Of a DNA stretch of 61,620 nucleotides, positions 8,755-15,877 are shown one piece after another. The position numbers and the translations under genes were made by a program. The stretch spans positions 1 to 61,620 of the forward strand of contig NZ_BAGJ01000176.1 of NCBI RefSeq assembly GCF_000308775.1, given 5' to 3'. This DNA comes from Nocardia testacea NBRC 100365. GTDB taxonomy: Bacteria > Actinomycetota > Actinomycetes > Mycobacteriales > Mycobacteriaceae. The first letter of the stretch is position 1; every line of letters starts with the position of its first letter. The notes under the pieces are model-generated. The model ran no database searches. It was not told the DNA's origin and worked only from the letters and a program-made list of their open reading frames with translations.

Positions 8755-8767
8755 AGAGCAGTGCTCT
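8755..8767. promoter_or_regulatory. TetR-type operator, distal copy
   Basis: AGAGCAGTGCTCT, a perfect inverted repeat around the central G, of the AGAGCA-N-TGCTCT type bound by several TetR-family repressors. With the proximal copy it brackets the likely promoter of the Ddn-like gene. Confidence 0.6.
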
Positions 8768-8934
8768 CCTTTAGTCGTAACCGCAGGTCGAGCCCATTGA
8801 AGGACACGGGTTCGGGCGGCAATTACCGAACCTGCTCCCGGCCGCACCCTTTTCTGGGACGGTGGTCGTGGCCCGGCTGTCCCCACGCGGACGAGCGGGC
8901 GGATGTGCCGGAACGAATGGCGGAGGAGAGTGGC

Positions 8935-10032
8935 GTGCGGGCGGCAGTTTTCCACGGAACCGAACCCCGATTGGTGATCGAGGACATCCCGGTGCCGGTC
9001 CCCCGGCGCGGTGAGGTCCTGGTGCGGGTCACCGCCTGCGGGGTGTGCCATACCGACCTGCACGTCCTGCGCTCCGAGGTGAAATTTCCCGCGCCCGCGG
9101 TGCTCGGCCACGAGGTATCCGGTGTGGTCGAACAACTCGGCGAAGGCGTGGACACGGTCGCGGTCGGCGACAACGTGGTCTGCAGCTTCATCATGCCCTG
9201 CGGCGACTGCCGCCACTGCGTCCGCGGCGCCGAGGACCTGTGCGAGAAGTTCTTCGCGTACAACCGGCTGAACGGCACTCTCTACGACGGCACGACCCGC
9301 CTCGCCCGGGCCGACGGAACCCCGCTGGCCATGTACTCGATGGGCGGTCTCGCCGAATACTGCGTGGTGCCGGCCTCCGACGTATTCGGCGTACCCGCGG
9401 ATGTCGGACTCGAGGCCGTATCGATCCTGGGATGCAGTTCGTTCACCGCGCTCGGCGCCGTGCACACCGCCGAACTCGGGCTCGGCGACCGGATCGCGGT
9501 GGTCGCGGCCGGTGGCGTGGGATCGTCGATCGTGCAGTTCGCGGCGGCGGCCGGGGTCGCCCGGATCATCGCGATCGATATCAGCGACGACAAACTCGCC
9601 GCGGTCGCGAAACTCGGTGCCACCCATACGGTCAACTCCGCCACCGAGGACGTGGTGGCCCGGGTCCGGGAATTGACCGGCGGGCACGGGGTGGAGGTGG
9701 CCTTCGAGGCGCTGGGCAGCGCCGCGACGTTCGCGACGGCCCTGGACATACTGGACGACGGCGGCCGGGCGGTGGTGGTGGGGATCGCACCCGCCGGCGC
9801 CACCGGCACGGTGGATCTGGCCCGGCTGGTACGCCGCAAACTACAGATCCGCGGTTCCTACGGCGCGAAGGCGCGCACCGATATGCCCGCGCTGCTGCGG
9901 ATGGTCGCGGCGAACACGGTCCGGCCGCAGGAGGTGATCACCCGCCGCTACTCGCTGGACCGGGCCGACGAGGCCTACGGCGCGTTGGCCCGCGGTGAGA
10001 TCGTCGGCCGGGCGATCATCGAAATGGACTGA
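8935..10032 (+). CDS. zinc-dependent alcohol dehydrogenase (MDR superfamily)
   Basis: A 365-residue medium-chain dehydrogenase. The catalytic zinc ligands are in TACGVCHTDLH and the GHE motif (LGHEVSGVVE). The structural-zinc Cys cluster is CGDCRHC followed by DLCEK. A Rossmann nucleotide-binding loop, VVAAGGVGSSIVQFAAAAG, is present. It oxidises an alcohol or reduces an aldehyde with NAD(P); the substrate is unknown. The GTG start is chosen because GGAGGAG ends six bases before it; an ATG six codons upstream is possible but lacks a site. It is divergent from the Ddn-like gene. Confidence 0.92.
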   Translation: MRAAVFHGTEPRLVIEDIPVPVPRRGEVLVRVTACGVCHTDLHVLRSEVKFPAPAVLGHEVSGVVEQLGEGVDTVAVGDNVVCSFIMPCGDCRHCVRGAEDLCEKFFAYNRLNGTLYDGTTRLARADGTPLAMYSMGGLAEYCVVPASDVFGVPADVGLEAVSILGCSSFTALGAVHTAELGLGDRIAVVAAGGVGSSIVQFAAAAGVARIIAIDISDDKLAAVAKLGATHTVNSATEDVVARVRELTGGHGVEVAFEALGSAATFATALDILDDGGRAVVVGIAPAGATGTVDLARLVRRKLQIRGSYGAKARTDMPALLRMVAANTVRPQEVITRRYSLDRADEAYGALARGEIVGRAIIEMD

Positions 10033-10073
10033 CCCACCGCGTGTATCGAGGCGAAAATTCACCGCCGACCGAG

Positions 10074-10079
10074 TAGCGT
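10074..10079 (+). promoter_or_regulatory. leaderless -10 box of the small GNAT gene
   Basis: TAGCGT, six bases before the ATG at 10086. Confidence 0.5.
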
Positions 10080-10085
10080 CGAGCC

Positions 10086-10397
10086 ATGCCGACGGAGGTC
10101 CGCAACAACACCGCACTGGAACGCTTCGAGATCACGGTCGAGGGCGAGGTCGCGGGATATACCGAATATCAGGACACCGTCGGCGAGCGCGCATTCGTGC
10201 ACACCGAGGTCGATCCACGATTCGACGGCCAGGGCTGCGCCCGGGCCCTGGTCGCGGGCGCGCTGGATGCCACCCGCGCCGAAGGGCTGGGAGTGCTGCC
10301 CATGTGCCGGGTGGTCCAGCACTTCATCGAGGCCAGCCCGCAGTATCTGTCGCTGGTGCCGCACTGGGCCCGCGACCGCCTCGGACTGCCCCAATAA
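10086..10397 (+). CDS. small GNAT-fold N-acetyltransferase (YidJ/Gtf-type)
   Basis: A 103-residue single-domain protein of the minimal Gcn5-related acetyltransferase type. VDPRFDGQGCARALVAGALD is the acetyl-CoA pyrophosphate-binding loop, with the family's Gln-Gly-x-Ala/Gly pattern. The C-terminal segment with a Cys and HFIEASPQY corresponds to the conserved C-x-x-V...P-x-Y ending. Substrate unknown. It lies 53 bases after the alcohol dehydrogenase but has its own -10 box. Confidence 0.85.
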   Translation: MPTEVRNNTALERFEITVEGEVAGYTEYQDTVGERAFVHTEVDPRFDGQGCARALVAGALDATRAEGLGVLPMCRVVQHFIEASPQYLSLVPHWARDRLGLPQ

Positions 10398-10409
10398 GCG
10401 CACGCGCTC

Positions 10410-11171
10410 TCAGTAGGCGGCCACGGCGCCGTCCAGTGCCTGCTGCAGATCGGTGCGTACCAGCCGGGAGATCTCCGCGGGCCGGGTCGGCAGTTCGGTT
10501 CGGGGCATCCCGAAGTAGAAGCTCGCCGCTTTCGCCTGCTCCTTGGTCGGCCCGACCGCCGGGTCGGCGCGCGGGCCGTAGCTCAGGCCGAGCGCGACAA
10601 GTGCGGGCCGGGCGCCGAGTTTGGCGGTCCGGAAGGCGATGTGCCCGATACCCGTACCGACCGCCTGCACCTGCGCGGGGTCGACATCGTTGCAGGTGCC
10701 CTCCGGGAAGATGGCCAGGCTGTCACCTCCGGCCAGGCGTTCGGCGCAGATATCCATCATCCGCTGCCCCGCGGCGTTCACCGCCCGCAGTCCGTGGTCG
10801 CTCCCGCGGAACACCGGGATACCGCCCATCATGTCGATGCGGCGGCGCAATTTGGCGTCCTCGAACAGCTCGTCCTTGGCCAGTACCCGGGTGCGGCCGA
10901 TGATGGGCCGGAGTTCGCTGCGCCAGGCGGCGGCCGCGAGGGTGTACGGGTCCAGCCGGGACAGGTGGTTCACCGCGATCAGCAGCGGGGTCCGGGAACG
11001 GACGAGGGCCTCGATGGCCTCCCGCGCCCCGGCCGCGTAGCCGACCCGCGGCCGGTAGCGCCGCCCGAGCAGGGCGTAGGCACCCATCGCCTGCAGGCGG
11101 TTCTGCCGGTGGTCGCGGTAGAAGGCGTACACATCGTCGCTGTTGTCCAGGAGCACCTCGGGGGGACGCAT
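10410..11171 (-). CDS. 1-acylglycerol-3-phosphate O-acyltransferase-like protein (PlsC domain)
   Basis: A 253-residue acyltransferase. Block I is NHLSRLD (the NHxxxxD catalytic His-Asp pair), and block III is FPEGTCND, which binds the glycerol-phosphate acceptor. Between them is GGIPVFRGSDHG. There is no signal peptide. It should transfer an acyl chain in phospholipid or glycolipid synthesis; whether it is the main PlsC or an accessory enzyme cannot be told. A longer upstream frame is low-complexity, so the ATG at MRPPEV is preferred. Confidence 0.88.
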   Translation of the reverse strand: MRPPEVLLDNSDDVYAFYRDHRQNRLQAMGAYALLGRRYRPRVGYAAGAREAIEALVRSRTPLLIAVNHLSRLDPYTLAAAAWRSELRPIIGRTRVLAKDELFEDAKLRRRIDMMGGIPVFRGSDHGLRAVNAAGQRMMDICAERLAGGDSLAIFPEGTCNDVDPAQVQAVGTGIGHIAFRTAKLGARPALVALGLSYGPRADPAVGPTKEQAKAASFYFGMPRTELPTRPAEISRLVRTDLQQALDGAVAAY

Positions 11172-11298
11172 ACGGCTGACTCTACGAGGCTGTCGCGGTA
11201 TGTCCAGATGGCGCGAAAACGGCGGTCGAGCGAACTCCGCGCGAAGTGAACAGTTGATCAGAGCGGCACAGTCGGGCAATAACTGCGATGATGGCCAG

Positions 11299-11958
11299 GT
11301 GGCGCAGGCAGATGACCCCGATGATCGCAAGACCCGGGGCGGCCGCGGTGACGGGCACGAGCCCGAACCTGGTCGTCGCGGTAACCGGCAGGGTGAGCAG
11401 ACGGTACGGGCCGGGACACTACTGGTTTCCTCGACCGATCTGGCCGAGCCCACGTTCCGCCGAACCGTGGTCTACATCATCGAACACAACGACGCCGGAA
11501 CGCTCGGGGTGGTGCTGAACCGGCCCAGCGATACCCCGGTGCACGACGTGCTACCGCAGTGGGCCGAACTGTCGGCCCGGCCGCACACCCTGTTCGTGGG
11601 CGGGCCCGTCAAGCGGGATGCCGCGCTGTGCCTGGGCACCTTGCGGGTGGGCGCGTCCATCGACGGGGCGCCGGGGCTGCGCCGGGTGGACGGCCGGGTG
11701 GTGCTGGTCGATCTGGACGCCGAGCCGGAGCGGATAGGCCCACTGGTCGAGGGTGTCCGGATCTTCGCCGGGTACGCGGGCTGGACGTTCGGCCAATTGG
11801 ACAGCGAACTGGCCAACGACGACTGGATCGTGGTGTCCGCCCTGCCCAGCGACCCGATCGCCGGGCGGCGCACCGATATGTGGGCGGAGGTGCTGCGGCG
11901 GCAGCCGCTGCCGCTGTCGCTGCTGGCCACCCATCCGATCGAGGTCGAGCGCAACTAG
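11299..11958 (+). CDS. YqgE/AlgH family protein
   Basis: A 219-residue member of the UPF0301 family. It contains the conserved RAGTLLVSSTDLAEPTFRRT, the GVVLNRPSD motif, the FVGGPVKRDAALCL stretch and the AGYAGWTFGQLDSEL segment. It is close in length and sequence to mycobacterial Rv0038. The fold is known but the biochemical role is not. GTG start; the residues before the domain are charged and variable in the family, so the exact start is less certain. In mycobacteria this gene also lies near leuS, which here is 8 kb away. Confidence 0.93.
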   Translation: MAQADDPDDRKTRGGRGDGHEPEPGRRGNRQGEQTVRAGTLLVSSTDLAEPTFRRTVVYIIEHNDAGTLGVVLNRPSDTPVHDVLPQWAELSARPHTLFVGGPVKRDAALCLGTLRVGASIDGAPGLRRVDGRVVLVDLDAEPERIGPLVEGVRIFAGYAGWTFGQLDSELANDDWIVVSALPSDPIAGRRTDMWAEVLRRQPLPLSLLATHPIEVERN

Positions 11959-11993
11959 GCTTGTGGCTCGCCCGCACCACTACGGGACACTGC

Positions 11994-12425
11994 CTAGTGG
12001 AGCGGAATGTCCACATCAACGACGTCGCGATCCGCGACTCCGAACGCAGGATCCGCGGGCCGCGGACCGAGCCGGAGGCCGCGATCGTCGAACTCCCACA
12101 GCTCGTTGCCATAGCTGCGCCACCACTGTCCGCTGGTGTCATGCCATTCGTACTGGAAACGGACCGCGATGCGGTTGTCGTGGAAACTCCACAGGCTCTT
12201 GCGGAGTGCGTAGTCCAGCTCGCGCTTCCACTTGGCGGTCAGGAACGCGACGATCTCGTCGCGCCCGGTGACGAATTGATCGCGATTCCGCCACTCCGAG
12301 TCCGGTGTGTAGGCGAGGGCCACGCGCTGTGGGTCACGGGTGTTCCACGCGTCCTCGGCGGTCTGGACCTTGCGGAGCGCGGTGTCCGCGGTGAAGGGCG
12401 GATACGGTGGTCGGGCGTCGGTCAT
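11994..12425 (-). CDS. DUF1348 / SnoaL-like NTF2-fold protein
   Basis: A 143-residue protein with the DUF1348 pattern: AEDAWNTRDPQRVALAYTPD, WRNRDQFVTGRDEI, ALRKSLWSFHDNRIAVRFQYEWHD and WWRSYGNELWEFDD. NTF2-like folds bind small hydrophobic ligands or act as isomerases and hydrolases; the activity here is unknown. It is the last of a three-gene minus-strand group with the flavin-oxidase-like and DsrE genes, 100 bases downstream of the former. Confidence 0.9.
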   Translation of the reverse strand: MTDARPPYPPFTADTALRKVQTAEDAWNTRDPQRVALAYTPDSEWRNRDQFVTGRDEIVAFLTAKWKRELDYALRKSLWSFHDNRIAVRFQYEWHDTSGQWWRSYGNELWEFDDRGLRLGPRPADPAFGVADRDVVDVDIPLH

Positions 12426-12525
12426 GGCAACCTCTCATGGGGTGGGGCGTTCCCGCGGACGCTTCTCGACGACCCTCGATCGTTGTCATGAGAGCAGAGC
12501 GCGGATATTCGTCCGGTCGAATGGG

Positions 12526-13134
12526 TCACGGGGAGGGCGGGCCGGAAATTCCGTTGTCGGCCAGCGCAGTTTCCAGTTGGCGGATACGTTCCCTCAGTGG
12601 TTCGGTGGCAGCCCGCAGTTCTTCCGCGGTGAAGCGTGGCGTGATGAACTTGGGACAGTTCCAGTCGAACGCGACGACTTCGACCGTCAGCAGGCCTTCG
12701 AGGCGGCCGCTTATTCCGAGCTGTTCGAGCGTTTCGGGAGCGGGCTCCGGATCGAACCGCGCGTGACCGAGGAGCTTGAGCCGTTTCCGGTTCGGGTAGT
12801 CCACGGCGATGATCGCGACCCGGTCGTCGTGGTCGAGGTGACCCGCGGTGATGTACTGGCGGTTGCCGGTGCTCTCGGCCCACACCAACTGCGTCGGGCC
12901 GGTCACTTTCACAAATCCCGCCGGCCCGCCGCGATGTTGCACGTAGGGCCAGCCGTTGCTGCCGGTGGAGGCGAGATAGAAACTGCCGCGGCGCTGGAGG
13001 AACTCGGCTTCCGCCGCGCCCATGCCGGTCGGCACGGGCGCGGCGGAAAGCGCGTCGTAACGGTCGAACGAGCCTCGCCGGCGCTGATGCGCCTGCTCAT
13101 CCGCTCCGAAGGTGAGCGCGAAGAAATGTTCCAT
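12526..13134 (-). CDS. pyridoxamine 5'-phosphate oxidase-like flavoprotein
   Basis: A 202-residue protein of the PNPOx-like split-barrel family. Residues about 30-120 include FYLASTGSNGWPYVQHRGGPAGF, the beta-strand signature with the His that neighbours the flavin, and RVAIIAVDYPNRKRLKLLGHAR. The C-terminal 70 residues hold VVAFDWNCPKFITPRF and a helical end, seen in the heme- or flavin-binding subfamily that acts on general organic substrates rather than on pyridoxine phosphate. Its ATG lies two bases after the stop of the DsrE gene, so the two are translationally close. Confidence 0.88.
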   Translation of the reverse strand: MEHFFALTFGADEQAHQRRRGSFDRYDALSAAPVPTGMGAAEAEFLQRRGSFYLASTGSNGWPYVQHRGGPAGFVKVTGPTQLVWAESTGNRQYITAGHLDHDDRVAIIAVDYPNRKRLKLLGHARFDPEPAPETLEQLGISGRLEGLLTVEVVAFDWNCPKFITPRFTAEELRAATEPLRERIRQLETALADNGISGPPSP

Positions 13135-13136
13135 GG

Positions 13137-13526
13137 TCAGAAGGACAGGATGGAGTATCCGTTGTCGACGAGGGTGCGTACGCTTGCCACCCCCGAGGTA
13201 CCCGGCAGCGGATTGTCCTTGATCAACTCCAGGCCGGAGGCCTGGGCGCCCTCCTTGCCGCCGAACAGATCGCTGCATCCACACGAGATGCCGGCGACCG
13301 TGTGCCGCACTGCCTGGTAGACGTCGTAGGCGGGGTGTTCGGGCGAGTTCAGGAGTTCGGGCCAGCGGGTTCCCGCCCCCTGGAATTGCAGCCGGACCTC
13401 GTCACCGGCCTGATCGAAATCGTAGGCGGCGGCGAGAGCGTTGAAGACGCGGCCGAGTGCTTCGTCGCCGCCGTTGGGGTCGCTCAGCACGAGAACGGCG
13501 GTCTTGCTCGCGGTGTTTCCACTCAT
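13137..13526 (-). CDS. DsrE/DsrF-like family protein
   Basis: A 129-residue protein of the DsrE/YchN-like fold. It has AVLVLSDPNGGDEALGRVFNALAAAYDF at the start, FQGAGTRWPELL in the middle and CGCSDLFGG near residue 95. The adjacent cysteines sit where sulfur-carrier members have their active Cys, so a persulfide role is possible but unproven. First gene of the DsrE / flavin-oxidase-like / DUF1348 group. Good ribosome site (GAGGAGCAG). Divergent from the TetR gene and separated by two operators. Confidence 0.85.
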   Translation of the reverse strand: MSGNTASKTAVLVLSDPNGGDEALGRVFNALAAAYDFDQAGDEVRLQFQGAGTRWPELLNSPEHPAYDVYQAVRHTVAGISCGCSDLFGGKEGAQASGLELIKDNPLPGTSGVASVRTLVDNGYSILSF

Positions 13527-13635
13527 TTTCTGCTCCTCGAGAGGGGCCACCCCGGCCGGCGGTCGGGGTCGCCCGGGCGCGACTTCTGGAACTGGGCCGG
13601 TCTGCTCAGGCCGATTGTCGTGCCGGTCGATCCGC

Positions 13636-13651
13636 GAGAACGATTGTTCTC
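13636..13651. promoter_or_regulatory. TetR operator copy 1 in the dsrE-tetR divergent promoter
   Basis: GAGAAC-GATT-GTTCTC: six-base perfect arms around a four-base centre. The second copy has identical arms 35 bases away, centre to centre. Confidence 0.7.
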
Positions 13652-13670
13652 CGCGGTACGAGTAGTCTAG

Positions 13671-13686
13671 GAGAACGAAGGTTCTC
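13671..13686. promoter_or_regulatory. TetR operator copy 2 in the dsrE-tetR divergent promoter
   Basis: GAGAAC-GAAG-GTTCTC, with the same arms as copy 1. A TAGTCT -10-like box (13663-13668) lies between the copies, so repressor binding would block both promoters. Confidence 0.7.
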
Positions 13687-13703
13687 AACGCAAGGAGGTC
13701 GCG

Positions 13704-14273
13704 GTGCCGGATGGACCCGAGGCGCTACAGGTGGTCGTCGCGGCCGATCGGCTGTTCAACGATCGAGGTGTGCAGGCGGTCGGGATGGACGACATCCGCG
13801 ATGCCGCGAACGTGTCGCTGAAGCGGCTCTACCGCCTTTTCCCTTCCAAAGCCGATCTGGTGTGCGCGGTGCTGGAGCAGCGCGACCGCGATGTGCGGGG
13901 CGCGATCGCCGAATACGTGGACGCGCGGGCCCACACGCCGCGAGAACGGATCCTCGCCGTATTCGACTACCTGCTCGAGTGGTTCACTCAACCGGGTTTC
14001 CGGGGATGCCTGTTCATCAATACGATCGGGGAATTGGGTGGCACCTCCGACGACGTCGCCCGTATCGCGCGGCGCCACAAACTCGCCGTACGCGACTACC
14101 TGGCCGAACTCGTCGCCGCGGGCTCGTTTCCCGGCGGTGTGGCCGATCAGCTCATGATTCTGGCCAATGGCGCCATGGTCACCGCCGCCATCCACGAGGA
14201 CCCCCGGGCGGCACGCCACGCGCGCGACGCCGCCGAGACCTTGCTTTCGGCCATCGGGAGCAGTGCCGGGTAG
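13704..14273 (+). CDS. TetR/AcrR family transcriptional regulator
   Basis: A 189-residue regulator. The N-terminal helix-turn-helix is VAADRLFNDRGVQAVGMDDI followed by ANVSLKRLYRLFPSKADLV, the typical TetR pattern with the Y-x-x-F-x-x-K signature. The C-terminal ligand domain resembles the TetR_C subgroup with LLEWFTQPGFRGCLFINTIGEL. It probably represses itself and the divergent DsrE group through the two palindromes upstream. The GTG start has an AAGGAGGT site ending six bases before it. The ligand is unknown; redox or electrophile stress is plausible from the target genes. Confidence 0.93.
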   Translation: MPDGPEALQVVVAADRLFNDRGVQAVGMDDIRDAANVSLKRLYRLFPSKADLVCAVLEQRDRDVRGAIAEYVDARAHTPRERILAVFDYLLEWFTQPGFRGCLFINTIGELGGTSDDVARIARRHKLAVRDYLAELVAAGSFPGGVADQLMILANGAMVTAAIHEDPRAARHARDAAETLLSAIGSSAG

Positions 14274-14546
14274 GCGTCCTTCCGCTTGCCCGGCTCCACC
14301 CCGGAAGGCCACCGGCCTGCGAGCACCCCCGCGATCGGCCGATCCGCATCACCATCGGCACGGTGTCGCCGGGAAGCGGGCCGGAGCCGAGGAACGGCAG
14401 CATCATGATCGGGAACGGCAGATCGCCGGCGTCTCCGGGTCGGCCGCGATCGGCCCGAACGCGACCGGCATCCGGGTCTCGGCATCGTCCCCCGGTACGG
14501 CGCGGCTTTCCGGTACGTGGTCACGGCCGTTTGCGGCCGCGACAGT

Positions 14547-15059
14547 TCAGATATCGAGTTCTTCCACGGGCGGACGTTCGGCGATCCCGGCGACCCGCTG
14601 GTAGAGCTGGTCCGGAATCCTGCCCCGCAATTCCTCGAGGGTGTCGACGACCGTGAAGACGTAGTCGCCCCAGTCGTGCTCGATACCGAGCATGCGGCGC
14701 CAGTTCTTCAGGTCGCGCAGCCAGTTCGCCGATTCGGGATAATCCGACCAATTCGAATACTGCTCGTGCAGCGCGTATTTCCCCTTGCGGCCGCGGAACA
14801 CCCGGATGTGTTCCATCCGCTCCTCGCCCACATCCCGGTGCTCACCGAGCAGGGCGCCTTGGAACCGCACCTGCCGCACACCGTTGTGGCCGACCCTGAG
14901 CACGATTTCCTCGTACCCCTCGACCTTGCCCTCCTCCAATTCGATGAAGCGTTTGAGCGCGGTCACCACCGCGCCGGACAGATTGCCGCCAACCAGTTCC
15001 TGCGCGCGCTGGAACAGTGGCAGGTCGTCGTCGGCGACGTAGATGGTCTTGTTCGGCAT
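14547..15059 (-). CDS. EXLDI family protein with a ribbon-helix-helix-like N-terminus
   Basis: A 170-residue protein. The C-terminus ends in the ExLDI signature (PPVEELDI) that names this actinobacterial family of unknown function. The first 42 residues (KTIYVADDDLPLFQRAQELV, then SGAVVTALKRFIE) have the strand, helix, helix pattern of ribbon-helix-helix DNA-binding proteins. The middle contains an ERMEHIRVFRGRKGKYALHEQ beta region and an aromatic stretch. Its -10 box overlaps a tandem direct repeat just upstream, which suggests it may regulate itself. It lies alone, convergent with the TetR gene. Confidence 0.85.
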   Translation of the reverse strand: MPNKTIYVADDDLPLFQRAQELVGGNLSGAVVTALKRFIELEEGKVEGYEEIVLRVGHNGVRQVRFQGALLGEHRDVGEERMEHIRVFRGRKGKYALHEQYSNWSDYPESANWLRDLKNWRRMLGIEHDWGDYVFTVVDTLEELRGRIPDQLYQRVAGIAERPPVEELDI

Positions 15060-15065
15060 GAGCTA

Positions 15066-15071
15066 ACTATA
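15066..15071 (-). promoter_or_regulatory. leaderless -10 box of the EXLDI gene
   Basis: TATAGT on the minus strand, six bases before the ATG at 15059. It overlaps the first unit of the adjacent direct repeat. Confidence 0.6.
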
Positions 15072-15093
15072 CGTAGACATATACGCATAGACA
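15068..15093. repeat. tandem direct repeat over the EXLDI promoter
   Basis: Two abutting units on the plus strand, TATACGTAGACA (15068-15079) and TATACGCATAGACA (15080-15093). Adjacent short direct repeats are typical targets of ribbon-helix-helix dimers, and the EXLDI protein has such an N-terminal domain. Confidence 0.6.
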
Positions 15094-15152
15094 ATGACCG
15101 GGGGCCGCGCCGCACTCCGCAATGCCATGGAGTGGGGTCGATCACCCCACTT

Positions 15153-15166
15153 AACAGTTATCTGTT
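15153..15166. promoter_or_regulatory. inverted repeat AACAG-N4-CTGTT between the EXLDI and secreted-protein genes
   Basis: AACAGTTATCTGTT, perfect five-base arms. It sits midway in the divergent region, eight bases before the first copy of the CCGTTATA element. A candidate operator of unknown regulator. Confidence 0.4.
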
Positions 15167-15173
15167 GAACGTG

Positions 15174-15187
15174 CCGTTATACAGCGG
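15174..15187 (+). promoter_or_regulatory. CCGTTATA element, copy upstream of the first small secreted protein
   Basis: CCGTTATACAGCGG, matching the element upstream of the next gene (CCGTTATATGACGG) at 11 of 14 positions. It lies 89 bases before the ATG. Confidence 0.45.
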
Positions 15188-15276
15188 TACGGTAGACGAT
15201 GTTCCAATAAAGCACTCCAGCCAGTGCGACCGCCCCGGATTCCACGCCGGGGGCGCGACCGAGTGAGGACCCGCCG

Positions 15277-15777
15277 ATGAACCCGAACCCCGCACAGCGC
15301 ACCCGTCGCCTCGCCGCGCGAATCGCCGCGATCGCGGTCATCGCCCTCGCACCGTTGGCCGGCACCGCCGGCACCGCCCTCGCCGACCCCGGCCAGGCGT
15401 CCCAGATCAGCGATTCCCACGATTCCGGCGACAGCTTCGGCGATAGCGACAGCTGGAACGGCAACGGCGATTTCGGCTGGGACGACAACGGTCAGTACGG
15501 CTACGTCGATCACAACCAGCAGAACTACGACGGGTACGAAGACCACCTCAACAGCGGCGGCAACCAGTACCCCGACCGCGATTCCCACAACGACGCCGGC
15601 TACGACCAGCCGGCCGATTGGGATCGGACGGACCACGGCGGCGGCACCCAGAGCCCGGCCGTCTGGAACACACCCAACCCCTACATCCCCGCGCCGGCGC
15701 CGAGCCTGCTGCCGGCGGTCCACCTGCCGCTGCCGCAACTGCCGTTCGCGCTGCCCGGCCTGCCGCGTCTCCCCTGA
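15277..15777 (+). CDS. secreted Asp/Asn/Gly-rich protein of unknown function
   Basis: A 166-residue precursor with a classical Sec signal peptide: Arg-rich n-region, hydrophobic core and AxA-type cleavage at ALA-DP, about residue 36. The mature part is very acidic and hydrophilic to about residue 125, dominated by Asp, Ser, Asn, Gly, Tyr and Trp. It ends in a Pro/Leu-rich tail (LPAVHLPLPQLPFALPGLP). No cysteine is present in the mature region. The composition could suit a disordered or calcium-binding surface protein, but nothing proves this. The following gene encodes a similar smaller precursor and shares an upstream motif. Confidence 0.75.
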   Translation: MNPNPAQRTRRLAARIAAIAVIALAPLAGTAGTALADPGQASQISDSHDSGDSFGDSDSWNGNGDFGWDDNGQYGYVDHNQQNYDGYEDHLNSGGNQYPDRDSHNDAGYDQPADWDRTDHGGGTQSPAVWNTPNPYIPAPAPSLLPAVHLPLPQLPFALPGLPRLP

Positions 15778-15811
15778 GCCGGACAGTACCGATGGCTACG
15801 TCATCAAGTTG

Positions 15812-15825
15812 CCGTTATATGACGG
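15812..15825 (+). promoter_or_regulatory. CCGTTATA element, copy upstream of the second small secreted protein
   Basis: CCGTTATATGACGG, with CCGT/ACGG arms. It is preceded by TG like the first copy and lies 52 bases before the ATG at 15878. Confidence 0.45.
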
Positions 15826-15877
15826 TTCATTATCTGGCGAATCGCTACAGCGAGGCCGGAACAGAACGGAGCACACC

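Noticed and set aside
8674..8934. N-terminal extension of the alcohol dehydrogenase
   Set aside because: The upstream frame has no homology-like sequence and covers the Ddn-gene operators; the GTG with GGAGGAG is a much better start.
14274..14546. Short frames on both strands between tetR and the EXLDI gene
   Set aside because: No initiation signals, low complexity and mutual overlap; the region is only 270 bases between convergent genes.
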